Assembly: GCA_936440205.1 (NCBI GenBank)
Contig: OW387133.1
Span: forward strand, 11,684,001-11,748,000
Length of the DNA stretch: 64,000 nt
Direction of reading: 5' to 3'
From: Lepidonotus clava
Taxonomy: Eukaryota > Annelida > Polychaeta > Phyllodocida > Polynoidae
The notes beneath the pieces are model-generated. The model was not told the origin of the DNA. It was given only the letters and a program-made list of their open reading frames with translations, and made no database searches. A program made the translations under genes and the position numbers. Below are positions 25,222 through 37,700 of this stretch, piece by piece (the first letter of the stretch is position 1; each line of letters begins with the position of its first letter).

Positions 25222-27655
25222 TCAGTGGTGATCTCTGAATACAAAGACGGGGACAGCCGCGTGGTGAAGTACGTAATCTGAAACGCTGCCGAACATGGTC
25301 CTTCTAAGCGTTCCTTGACCCCGCGTCCCCATGACTATGTAGCGCGCTTTCTCCTTGTCAGCCATGTCAACGATAGTGTCACCGGCGGAGGCAGAGTCCT
25401 TTACGATCACCCTGTTAGTAATCTGTATGAAAAAAGACAGTTCAAAAAGATTTAAGCCATTTTTGTGTAATGCGTATTTTTTATTTGGGAACATGCTCAT
25501 ATTTTATCAGTAGGCCTAGGATATCCTTTAAGAATTTCACTTGTTTACCTTTGTATACTAAGAAGTTAAGCAGGACACGTATTACATTGTGTTTTTCTTT
25601 CTACATTTATGAACTTGCTAATACCCTAATTTATAAAATAAGGCTTTATGGGGATGCGTACCGTCGCCCTGAATTGCGACTGAAAGGCTACATAGCAAAA
25701 TTAGTGCTGATCTACAGTTCATTGAGCCAGCTTACCTTTTGTTTGGTCAACTTTTCCGATAATTCTGCCATTTGCCCCTCAACTAATTCTCTGCCCTTCT
25801 TTTGGTCATCTAACCAAACCTCGTAGCCAGCAATATTAAGGTCAGGTTCAAAGGCAAAGTATTCGGCTGTAAAAAACAAAAAAAAACAAAATTAAAGTAC
25901 CTATACCAGTAATAACAGAGAAAGAACCATGTCATAATTCTAAATCTATAAACCTATAGACCTTTCCTACGAGCTTGCACAGAGCACCCTCCCATAGAAA
26001 CCGTTCCCAATTAGTCCCATTGAAAGTCATAGCCCAATTGATTGTTCAGGCCTATTCCGCTAGCAGGGCGCCACTCTACTGCAAAGGGTCTATTGCAATT
26101 TACTTTGTTAATGTGAAAGGTAAAGAAATGATAGCACTTCACTCTACCTACCGGGAAGAGATGGGTCCCAACAGCATAGCAGAATGACTTCAGTTGACGG
26201 TCGGTGTATTGTGCCGAGATAAACTGAAGTGGTATGGATTGACATCATTGAGATAATTGGTAGATATATAATTGGATTTTTTTATTGGTTGGGAAAGGGG
26301 TAAAAGGTTAAGGTGTCTTTATCTTATAGCAATAACAAGACAAAAATTATTTGATGTGTACTTTGATATCTTTTCTATCTTGCTATCGGCTATGGTTACC
26401 AATATTTAGTTCGGCCAAAGATTACCAGTAACGAAACATCGATACATTTAAAGATGATAATTGATTGAAAAGATTTACGAATAGATTCGAGTTCATTTTA
26501 GGAACTCAAATTCAGGAGTAGAGCCTTTTTTGATGCTCAGATGCCTGATACCTCTTTTTAACAAAAGATTACAATGGCGAGTAACCCGTCTTGTATGATG
26601 GATACTCCATCTCCAATGGTCCAGCCTACTTTCACAGCCCAGCTCGCAAAACAACACAATAGAAACCGGATGACCAGGGAACTCTTGTCCTTGCCAAAAC
26701 CTTGCTGGCTCGTAGGTAGCTCTAGAACTCTAGCACTACATTACCAGTCTCAGGAGCCTAAAGCAATGTACGTCAAAATTTTGCAAATCCTGTCAGCTAT
26801 TGAAATATATTCTATGGCCATCCTAGGCCTGTGGTAAAATATAAACTGTGAATACAGACTCAAATTTCATTAGAGTACACCAAAACCCGTCACATGTCTT
26901 GGTTTGTTTACAAACATTTATGTTGACAGGCATTGATGACATGAGTATTATGGTATTCAAGTAAACTTAAAGTTAGTTATCATAGTTTATACCATACCAA
27001 TAGCATAAGTTAAAGTGTAAGAATGCATTTTGATAGTTACTTGAGTTGGAAAAACTTTTTCATATTTTTGCATAACATTGTTTTTGGCTCCCTTTAATAA
27101 AACTGAGACCTACATAGCTGTGCTAGAGTTCTAGGGCTAAAGCCTAGATGGCTAGCTCGCAGGGTATTCGGCAGAGGGAGTGGGAGTACTGTGGCCCGCC
27201 TGTCTTAGTCTTGGGTTTCCCAAAATATCCCTAGAAGACAGTATCTTTACTGTGACCCCCCGCCCTCCCCACGAGACATTATAAGATCTTCGATACACAC
27301 TTACACGGTTTACCATATGACGTCATATTCGCCATATGAAGGAGATATGACGTCATATTCGCGAGTAAATTCACTCTCTCAAGAGCGTCCTGCATGATTT
27401 TAGTCCAGTTGGTGTAATCACCAGAGTGGCCTCGTGTGTGCCCGCAAGTGCGGAACCGTGTAAGTGTGTATACATAAACAGGCTAGAAACCCACGAAGAA
27501 CATATCAATATAAAAATGTTTCTGGGTCTAAATATACGATAAATGCCAAACAGGTAAAAAGAAAAAGGGTGCAACTGCTTACAATCAAGTGCTTTCTCTG
27601 CCTCTTTGCTTTGGTCTACCGCCACAATCACCGAAAAGACGTCTCCATCGGCCAT
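25222..27655 (-). CDS. Universal stress protein (UspA-like), incomplete model
   Basis: Three minus-strand exons are secure: 27655-27583 (MADGDVFSVIVAVDQSKEAE, the first beta strand and P-loop-like start), 25866-25736 (GYEVWLDDQKKGRELVEGQ and following helix) and 25422-25222 (ITNRVIVKDSASAGDTIVDM to the stop). The last exon contains VMGTRGQGTLRRTMFGSVS, which fits the G-2x-G-9x-G-S ATP-binding signature, then VPVFVF, the closing strand. A small cytosolic nucleotide-binding fold is expected. The first exon ends in phase 1 and the second begins in phase 1, so they could join directly, but the strand-2 region that usually ends in HV is missing. A phase-compatible stretch at about 27432-27310 (with GDYTNWTKIMQDALERV) may be an exon but has a poor acceptor. 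Confidence 0.75.
26708..27165. mobile_element. Inverted-repeat element (CTAGAACTCTAGCAC ends)
   Basis: Left part GCTCTAGAACTCTAGCACTA and right part TGCTAGAGTTCTAGGGCT are inverted copies about 450 bp apart. A third related word, CTCTAAAACTCTAGCACTGC, is at about 61760 in a GINS1 intron. In an intron of the stress protein gene. Confidence 0.45.
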
Positions 27656-29787
27656 TCTGTATTTCTGAGAAAGACCAACACAAATATGGATGTATAGTTA
27701 TAAACCGTCGTCCTGTTCGAGCTGTCCCCTCAGAATGGTAGACTGACGTAAGACGCCGGGCCCCTTACCACAGCTGACCCAGTATGGCGAGAGGCACTAT
27801 AACCTGCCTACGTGACCCGTGACACATAGCTGCTCGATGCTATCGTTCACCTTCACTCTGTGAACGTGCAGTACAGTGCATACTATTTGTACCTGTTAGA
27901 CTGGATACCAGACCTCGATGTCAACACTCTGAGTGTCCTTAACCTACATAATTTGTAAACACTGTTATTGCGTGTGGTTTAAAAGTTATGACCACAATTC
28001 GATTTCCCCTGACGGAAAGGTTACAAGTAAACAGAACGAGTTATGACAAACATATGACTAGTTGCAATAAACAGATAATTCGTTGGTATCCCTCAGCCTG
28101 TCAACTAACAATAGCCCTATGTGATACTTAAAAGCATATATAGTGAAACAGTAAACAACGTAGATACATCTCATATGATATTACTGATAATTGAAAAGTA
28201 AGTCTCCATGAAATTATACGGATTGGGACATGTGCCTAGTATTCATTGAAACATGTTATCGGAATGATAACAATAATTAAAAATTGACCATGATACACGG
28301 GTCGATCCTGGGTCCATATAAACCTTGTCCAGACGTGGTCTCGTGATCACTTTTTGGTGATCACCACGTGGTGACCAAGACCATATGGGTATAGAATTAA
28401 TACAAATAAATCAATTCTAAGTAATGATAGTTGCTAACTATTACTCAGTGAGACTACTTGTAGCATAAAACTATATATTCTAGATACTTCAGACTTCAGG
28501 ATTATAAATTGATCACCAACATGGCCGCCAGCCCATCATGACAGTTATGACGTCATCTGCACAACGTCTATACATATGGCATAAGAGGATTCCAATTCAG
28601 CAATTTAGAAGGACCGGAAGTTGCATGTCTGTGACCGATATTTGTAACACCATAATTATAAAGTTGTAATTTATATAAATTAATATTCAGAAAACCAGAT
28701 AATTCTATTGAGATGTTCCGAGTCTTTGATTGAATGAATCATATTTCATCACTTTGAAATAACATGAATTTTATTGAAAAAAGGAACGCATCGTGTTTAA
28801 AGAAACAATATGGTAGAACCCTCCTAGGCCATATAGGAATAATATAATCAACGTGGACAGCATTTTCCCGTTTTCGCAGTATAGGCATCCACCTAAAGTA
28901 GGGGCGGCCGGCCTGGTGAACTATGCGTTCATCACGAGGCAGTACTCACTTAAGTAAAGTATCAATACAACATATTCAAATGTGTGCATTAATACTGCGG
29001 TTTTGAATTATGTAAGTAGTATACAAAAATGCTGGGTTTGAAACAGCCCGAACAAAAGTACATGGGACAAAACATGTATTTATGTTTTGATGATGATGAC
29101 ACATGCACTTTTAATCACTGGCCCAGAAATACTCATTATAAGACTACTCTTTATTTCATTAATTTGAACTACACTTCAGAAATAGGCACCACAAGAGGTA
29201 CTAGCTGTTATTAGTTCCAATCTTTTTTTTAGAAACAGTTGGCATTTGTTTTAAAGCTTGGGCAACCTTTTTCGGAGTAGATCATTGATATTTCTCATTG
29301 TTCAGATGCGCCTAAAAATAACTCTTACTATTAAGACATATCAATAGACAATTAGTTCATTTGGGTCGCATGTTGTGCAGCTTTCACTAATGATAGGTTT
29401 CTTCATGGCACAAGCATGACAAAACGTCAGAAGTTGTCACTATAAAAGAGTACGGCCCAGGCAGGCCCCACTTTTTAAATACGTGGCTTCTATGTCCTTC
29501 AATATAATTTCAAAGTGATGAAATATGATACAAGATTTAAATTTGCTTCACATGACAACACTTTCCCCTGTACATTTTTCATTTCTCATAAAGTCGCGTC
29601 CCTGTTCAGAACCACAAATGTTAAAATCTTTCTGATTGGTGAATAGAGAACATAGTATGGCAAAAAGTCCCCCAGATATTACTTCAGTATTACTTCTAAC
29701 GTTTTTTTTTATCTACCGTTCTTTTGCAAATATACGCCAATGCATTCATTCACTTTACATCTATAAAATATAATGCCTTTCTCAGTA
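27656..29787. other. Intergenic stretch with dispersed-repeat pieces
   Basis: Upstream of the stress protein gene and downstream of the Pro/Ser-rich gene. At about 28314-28390 is a repeat centred on GGTGATCACCACGTG that recurs at 31850-31925. No convincing exon seen. Confidence 0.45.
28314..28390. repeat. GGTGATCACCACGTG repeat, copy 1
   Basis: Contains GTGATCACTTTTTGGTGATC and CACGTGGTGACCAAGACC. Shares about 75 bp with 31850-31925, where the order of words is the same. Short dispersed element, nature unknown. Confidence 0.45.
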
Positions 29788-32525
29788 TTAATCAAAGATA
29801 GCATCGCCCGAAAACCAGTCTATAACTGGAGATCTGCTGATTTCCTGTGCCTGACTTGGCTGAGGAATTGTTCTTTGACTTGAAGGTGGACTGCCAAATG
29901 AGACTCTCCTTGCTCGTTGTAGGGATTCCCTGCTTGAACGCTGGGGCGCACCCACACTCGCTCCTCCCGAAAACCAATTATTTTCTGGCCACTGACTGCT
30001 TTCATGTCGCTGCATTGGGCGAATTGTTGGACTTCGAGATGGAGTTAATAAGTCAGACGAGCCGCGTCTTGACCGTTGCAGGGCTTCTCTGCTGGGCGGT
30101 CTACAGCTGGTTGCACCAGGCGGACAGGGGGAGCTGAGGCCGGGCAGGGCTGGGGACGTGACGCCTTCACACACGGCAGACCGGGGTTTGGCAGGACTCG
30201 CCCTCGGCAAAGTGCTGCCCGGGAAGGGGCTCAAACAGGGCACTATTTGCTCTGAAAAACAGTTCCAACGGGTAATTCCATCAATTTTCAGAAATTATCT
30301 TTAAAAATCTGAGACATAACTTAATCCAACATTTGAAATTACGAAGCTCGCTAAATGAAGAAACTACCGGTACTAGAGAAATGTCACTTTATTATGTGAG
30401 AAGTTAATATGATAAAGTTAAGGGTAGCCAGTTACTATTTGTTAGAAAAATTTAGTATGCAACAATGGCGCATTCCTAATCAAATATACTGAGACATATG
30501 TTCACTGTAATGTGCAATTTTAGGACCATTTCAATGACTTTCAAAATCAAAATGTTCCATGGGCGCATTGAATTAAAAAATGACAATTTAAATTGTAATG
30601 TGCCCATGGCGGGGCCCTAACATTTTCACTGAGTAACATAAACAATACAGAAAAAAACAATAATCTACCGATTGTACATGTGAATGTGATGTCACTTTAC
30701 AATACCTTGTAAGCGGTCGGCTGGTTTAGTTCTAGCAGCTAACGGTGACTCAGGGGGCAGCATTAACCCCGTAGTCCTTGGTGACACAACGCTCCTCTGG
30801 GGAAGGCGGTCCGCCTGACTTGGACGAGGTGTAACTGGAACTGATTGAAGGGCTGTAAAAAGAAACGAAGTTAAATTTGGAATGGATTTTATCGAAGAGT
30901 TTAAATCGAAATTGTAGCGTTTTTGTGTACAGACTGAAACAATGACATTCGAGACGAGTCGATAAATCATGGCGTGGTTTATTTCAATTCCCAACATATT
31001 TTTCAATAGACGTGATAAATTGATCAAATATACCTCTGGAGTGCGGACTTGAAGCTACTGGATCGGTTGGAGGATGAGATGAAAGCACAGGAACCACGGC
31101 TGCAGGTGAATCGGGTGTTGGCGCAGTCTCCATGAGATAGGGCTGCTGCTGGAACAATAGCCTCGGGGTGCAGGGCACAAACTGCCCCGGGGAACTGGGA
31201 TGTGCTGAAGCCATCGCTGGTGAAAGGAAAATGTTTCTAAAATTACACACACACAAAGTGTCTAGTCTACATTATCAGTTTAGCAAAAGTGCATTCCTCG
31301 AATGATTAAATTGATGTCAACTATCCCAGTAACACATTCCGGTATCAAGACCTATCCTAACTTTTTATGCCCCAACCCTAAAATTTCTAAAGATTTTTTC
31401 TGTATAAATACATTTTACCTATGATTTTACCTAGCATAGAATATATTGATTATGTTAACATCGAAAGACGATGAATTATTGCAGTCATCTGGCTGCACCT
31501 GCTGAAAAACCCCGTGACTATATACTACTCATTCATTTTTCCAAATTCTATATTGGTTTGATCTAGTACTAGTTTTCACAGCTAACGCTTCATCACTGAC
31601 CTCAAGGATAATGCCCACTAACTAAATGAAACATGGAAATGCATTGTAATTTGGTACAATTGATCCCCTGCTGATGCAAACCCAATATATGAAAATAAAA
31701 GTGGGGGTCCCGGGGCTAATTTAAGAGTTATCATATGACACTCAGGACATTTTGAGAGAAAATCAGAGATCAAATACTGATAAAATTAAAATGCAAGATT
31801 TACAGTTATTAAGGTCCTTTGCATGCAATATATCAAGCCTTGGAGGTCCTATAGACCTTGATCAGACATGGTCACGTGACCAGACTTTGGTGATCACCAC
31901 GTGATTTTCAATACCACATAGTCATACAAAGAACAGAAATCCATTAAATGTTATTGACCAAAATTGATCAAGTGATCCACTCCAATGAGTTATTTTGAAG
32001 TGATTTTTCTATAGAAAATTGATTCCAGGATCATCCCCTGCCCCTGGCCCTGCATTCAACTTCATTGAATGTATTACATAGCCGGAGGCTTTATGGAATT
32101 AATTCTAAAAAGCAGCAAAATCCCAAGAGTCCATATGCTTAGGCTTAGCTAGGTTAGAAATGTGTTTTCGGAATTTCGTTACAAAATGAATGGTTACCAG
32201 GCAAGGGCAAGGACCAACTTCACCAAGGCAAGGGGACGGCCAAAGTTATGATTGATTGAACATCATCAACAACAAGATCTCAAAGAGCTAGCTCCGCCGA
32301 ACCTGACCGGCCCGGGCCTTTAGTTTGTAAATCCCTGCTATCTCCTTCTGTACGAGTCCTTAATTTTACAGAATATTAACTAAAAGCGCCCCCTCCTTTC
32401 TTTTTCTTACCGACTTTGCGACAAATGTAAGACACTTTTCGTCTGCTCCACACGGCCGCAGAGTACCTGTCACCGGAAGTGACGATGCCCTTCGTCGGCT
32501 GGACCAATGAAATTGCTCGTTTCAT
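29788..32525 (-). CDS. Pro/Ser-rich protein with two tandem WFSG repeats
   Basis: Minus-strand exons 31216-31034, 30852-30706 and 30251-29788 are joined in phase. Starting at ATG 31214-31212 they give 263 residues. An upstream exon 32525-32411, starting MKRAISLVQPTKGIVTSGDR, also joins in phase and would give 302 residues; it may instead be untranslated. The protein is mostly Pro, Ser and Arg with no membrane segment. Near the C-terminus two repeats of about 48 residues share SRE(A/S)LQR(S/A)RR and end WFSGGASVG and WFSGDAIFD (stop). I do not recognise the family. Exon 32411-32525 lies in an ETS-containing stretch (CCGGAAGTGACG near 32473), consistent with a promoter close by. Confidence 0.6.
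30468..30640. repeat. Dispersed GCGCC/GCGCAT repeat, copy 3
   Basis: Inverted relative of 10828-11010, ending GGCGGGGCCCTAACATTTTC. In an intron of the Pro/Ser-rich gene. Confidence 0.55.
31850..31925. repeat. GGTGATCACCACGTG repeat, copy 2
   Basis: Contains GGTCACGTGACCAGACTTTG and GTGATCACCACGTGATTTTC. Same word order as at 28314-28390. Confidence 0.45.
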
Positions 32526-34483
32526 GACGTACACGGCACGATTTAAAGCCCTCGAAGTTTGTTTTTCAGCAATCGTGGACGGAAGACTGCGTGCTTTTCT
32601 TTTCAGGGAAATAAAGTGGTAAGCAGGTTTTATACTAAATCGAAAATAGCTATTTAGTCCCAAGTTACGGTAGAGGTGAGTTGTCTGCACCTTTTCGTGC
32701 CTAACCTGAGCCAAAAGCAAAACTTCGGCAGACATTGCCAATGATCGCCTCTCGACTCCTTGGACTTGGTTAGGCACCAAATGATCAGGAGAGGGCTAAG
32801 CAGGCATATTCTATGTTGTTATTATAGTTACTTGAAGAAAATATAAAATTCCCTTTTTAATGTATAAGGATTAATGGTTCACACAATAATAGATAATACA
32901 AGACAGGTGCCGATAATACACTGTTAACCATGGTAAAATAGATAAACATTAATAGATCTAGTCTAGCTAGTTTTTTTTAACATACAATCCACGAGATAAC
33001 ATATTTTCCCGATAACACACGCCACTACTCTAGATCCTTAGAAAAATCTTTTATCTTACCTGAAAATACTATAGGAATTTCAGTGTTGAAAGCCCTGACA
33101 TTACCTACAATTCTCTGAAATTTTTCAAATTGAATGCACCATGAATGAACCCCCCCCCCCCCCCTCCCCCTCTCCCTCCTGCCCCTGTCATGTTTGGTCA
33201 TGGAAGCATGACCCCCCGCTTATTTATGGACGGCCCCACAATACATTACCATAGGCGGTTCCAGGAATTCTAGAAAGCGGGGCGTCCGGGGACGCAAATT
33301 TTACATTGAAAAGCTTAATAAAGAGAGAAAAAAGGGGGTGGGGGGGGGGGGGAGGGGTAGGGGGATGCACGCCCCATTCCCCCTGGATTCGTCCCATTCT
33401 AAGGTTTCAACATAATAAGCTCATCCCATATTGTATGTTTAGGGGTTGGACAAGTGTGGAACAAAATACATCAAATAAGCCATCCTAGTCTCCGCTACAC
33501 TAGTACCTCGTGCCAACTCCGCCAGGCTACATAAGCACTAGAACAGCGTAAATTTTCAATGGCGGTCGTGCGGCCCTCGAACAATTTGTGAAGATCATAC
33601 GACGTACAGAAGCAATGAAAATAGATCATGGCGATTTAGGATAGTAAGATATTATTTACTAAAGTGCTTTGGCATACTTGAGATGTTGGACATGCAGGAA
33701 ACATAAAGATATCTAAGAAAACTTAGAAGAACATTTGTAGCCTCTTCCGCGCATGACACTCTGCAACACAACACTCTCTCCATAGACTGAAACCGAGGTA
33801 GAACTCGATGCAGATTGCCGTAACTGTGGATACCTGCGCGGCCTTGACCTCAAGTTGGCACATCCGGTTATGATTCAAAAGTTTCATGTCAAATTAAGGG
33901 ATAATGGTACTATGCAAAATTCTGAATTGTCACATATTCCATATTCACATATAGAGCATTTACCTCGTAAAATGTTTAAGAAATTGGGGCGCTATAAGTA
34001 TCACAACTCAGAAAGTAAACAAACTTTCAAAAGTTACGAAAAATCCAATATGGCGGACCTATTCTGTTCCAGTGGTATAGTCTGACAAGCGAGCCACGGG
34101 GTACCAGTGTAAGTCTCCGCAAGTTGGGTCGTCGAAATACACAAGACTTATCATATGTTTTCTATATCCCCAAATACTGCTGCAACTTTATTATTTCTTG
34201 AAATTTATACATTGACAAATAAATAGGTTAATTTGCAAGTCATTCAAAATGCTGTACTTCAGGCCAAAAAACAGAGTAGATGTTATTGGGCTGACAGGCT
34301 TTAGTAGTGGTTCCTTCAAACCTTAGGAGTTATCACGCAGCTGTCTTTTCTGAATAAGCCAGGAGGCCATTCTAGTACCATTTCGTGGTTAAAATTAATG
34401 TTGACGCGAACTGGGATGACATTATTGCATTTAAATGTAAACAAATTATAGCATATGAGGTTTTACCAAATATGTAAGATTAC
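32526..34483. other. Spacer between divergent genes, repeat pieces
   Basis: Contains a fragment of the TATCGGCACC element family (about 32905-33031), a C run near 33150 and a G-rich run near 33337, both low complexity. A non-coding first exon of the gene starting at 40458 could lie here, but I cannot place it. Confidence 0.4.
32905..33031. mobile_element. TATCGGCACC family, end fragment
   Basis: Contains GGTGCCGATAATACACTG and ends CGCCACTACTCT, the same terminal 12 bp as the 1.6-kb element at 58057-59690. Confidence 0.5.
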
Positions 34484-34487
34484 CAAT

Positions 34488-34660
34488 TGTAGAATCCATA
34501 ATAAAGAACACCAGGAATACTTTGATACGCTTGTATTAATCTTCACTAAGTTACAGACTGCCTGCTCCGTCGGGGACGCCGTTACGTGCGCGCCCGGTGT
34601 CTCAGGAATGTTTTTCCCCCCACGATTGTTACCCGGCGGCGTTCCCGCCTCTCTAACACT
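34488..34660 (-). repeat. 3' LTR of the Ty3/Gypsy element
   Basis: 173 bp, nearly identical to 40184-40356 (about one difference). Read on the element's strand it begins AGTGTTAGAGAGGCGGG and ends GGATTCTACA. Confidence 0.92.
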
Positions 34661-34752
34661 ACATTCCCTTCTTTTCTCAGAACAGAAATCACTCATGATA
34701 TTTCACCGTCCATAATTTTCACCGTCCATATTTTTTTAAAAACACACACACT

Positions 34753-37700
34753 TTACTTTAGCACATAGTCGCTGTACTTAGATGGCATTTTGGTGGCACG
34801 CGATGGTCTGGTGGATATCGGTGTTCCTGGTCTACTACACCGTGGTGGGGTTTGTGTGGCCACTCTACGCGGGGTGACAGGTGGATCACTGACTCCTGGA
34901 TCCGGCACGTCAGGTGCCTGTGCTGGTTCCTCCACCGTCTGATAGGGCTTGACGAATGAGGCGTTTCGTCGATACTCGACCCCGTCCTTGGATTGTACAG
35001 TTATTTCGAGACCTTCCCTGCTAGTCACAGTGTACGGCTCGCATTCGAAATTAGGTGCTAGCTTTCCTGTTGTTTTCGTGTTTTTAAGCAGCACCTGATC
35101 TCCTGGTGTGATTGAGCTCTCCTTTGCTCCGCGCTTTTCGTCAGCGTATAACTTTTGGGACAATTTGTTCTTCCAGTCCCTATCGCGGAATTCCTCGTCA
35201 GAGCCAACTTTACCGCGCCTCAGCTCTGGGAATTTCGTTCGGATTTCCCTACCGAACATCAGGAATGATGGCGTTGCCCCCGTACTTGCTTGAGGTGTGC
35301 TACGGTAGGCCAGTAGAAATTTCGGTAGCTCGTCCTGCCATCTCTTCCCTTCTACCTGCGCTACTTTAAGCGCCTTAAGCAGAGTCCTATTCTGCCTTTC
35401 GACCTCGCCGTTTGCCTGCGGCCATAACGGTGACTTTCTGTCGGAACACGGAGTAGAACATCGTACTTCGCCACCGTTATGGCCGCAGGCAAACGGCGAG
35501 GTCGAAAGGCAGAATAGGACTCTGCTTAAGGCGCTTAAAGTAGCGCAGGTAGAAGGGAAGAGATGGCAGGACGAGCTACCGAAATTTCTACTGGCCTACC
35601 GTAGCACACCTCAAGCAAGTACGGGGGCAACGCCATCATTCCTGATGTTCGGATTTCCCTACCGAACATCAGGAATGATGGCGTTGCCCCCGTACTTGCT
35701 TGAGGTGTGCTACGGTAGGCCAGTAGAAATTTCGGTAGCTCGTCCTGCCATCTCTTCCCTTCTACCTGCGCTACTTTAAGCGCCTTAAGCAGAGTCCTAT
35801 TCTGCCTTTCGACCTCGCCGTTTGCCTGCGGCCATAACGGTGGCGAAGTACGATGTTCTACTCCGTGTTCCGACAGAAAGTCTTTAAAGGTCTGCGACAC
35901 AAACTGTGGGCCATTATCCGATGTTCTACTCCGTGTTCCGACAGAAAGTCTTTAAAGGTCTGCGACACAAACTGTGGGCCATTATCCGATTTCAGGCTGA
36001 ACGGATAGCCATAACGGGTGAACACCGGTCCCAGAAAGTCAATCACCTTCTCCACAGTTGTCGACCTCAGAATACCTACTTCGTAGAACCTGCTGTAGTA
36101 GTCCACGATCACCAGTAGACTTTCTCCAGTTGGTAACGGCCCCATCAGGTCGACCGCTACGTCCTGCCACGGTCCTGTCGGTGGTTCCACGCGCTGCATC
36201 GGCTCGGGCGCGCTAAACTCGCCTACCACTTGACATCCATGGCACGACCTACACAGCTTTTCAGCCGCGCTGTCCATTTTGGGCCACCATACCTTGGTCC
36301 TCAGGCGATTTTTCGTCTTCACGATACCCTGGTGCCCTTCGTGCGCTAGGCGTAAGACCTCACTTCGTAGGCCCTGCGGAATCACCAGCCTCGTTCCACG
36401 CAGAACCAGTTGACCTAAAACGCACAGTTCATCCTTGACACCCAGGTAGTAAGGCATCTTACATTTCGACCAGTCCCCGGTCCTTATGTATTGCCTCACC
36501 GCGACAAGCTCAGGGTCCTTCTCCGACTCCAATTCCACTTGCCGTGCAGAGAGAGCTACGGGTGTACTCTCCTCTGCGACCATCCTGACGTAATCGACCA
36601 CGTCTCCACTCACGTCCCTCGGTCTGGTCTGATTAAGACGGGACAGGGCATCCGCGATATTTGCCTTACCGGGACGGTACACGACCGTGTAGTCGTAGCC
36701 CTGTAGTCGTAACACCCATCTTTCGATCCGAGCCGACGGTCTCGATCCTTTACCGTAGATACATTCCAGAGGCTTATGGTCCGTCTCCAGCTCGAACTCA
36801 CGACCAAACACGTACAGGTTGAACCGCTCACAGGCCCATACGAGAGCCAGCGCCTCTTTCTCCGTCTGTGAATATCGCCGTTCCACGTCCGTCAGGTTCC
36901 TTGACGCGTACGATATTACTCTCCAGCTGTCGCCCTGCAGCTGTACCAGGACCGCACCCAGTCCACTCGGGCCAGCATCTGCCACGATGCGCGTCTTCCT
37001 GTCCTGCTGGAAGTACGCTAGGGTCTCGGCCCTAGTTATCAACCTTTTCAGTTCCTCAAACGCCTTCGTTTGGGCAGCGCCCCACACGAAGCGCTCGTCT
37101 TTCCTCGTCAACTTCCGAAGTGGTTCCGCTACTTCCGCAAAGTCTGGCAGGAACTTTGACGAGTACTGCACCAGACCAAGAAACGACCGTACCTCTGACG
37201 CACTCTGCGGAGCCTCGGCGTTCCTGATCGCAGCAATTTTCTCCTCGCTTGGTTGGATCCCCGACTTACTCAAGTCGTGTCCGAAGAAGGTCAGCTTGGG
37301 TAGTCGGAACTGACACTTCGATCCGTTGAGTGTTAACCCACACTCTCGCAGTCTTTCCAGCACCGCGTACAACCTCGCGTCGTGCTCCTGGACGCCCTTG
37401 CCGTGAACGATCAGATCGTCCGCGATATTGGCCACGCCCTCGCAACCAATCAGCGTATCCTTCACGATTTTCTGGTACTTCTCCGGAGCAGAGGCGATAC
37501 CGAACATCAGTCGTTTATACCGGTACAGCCCTCGGTGAGTCACGAACGTTGTTATGTCGCGCGACTCCACCTCTAGCTCGATCTGGTGAAATCCCCATTT
37601 TAAGTCCAGCTTGGAGAATACCGTGCTCCCATTTAGGTCATACAGGACCTCTTCGATAGTCGGAATAGGATGTCGTTCCCTCACGATGGCCTCGTTCGCC

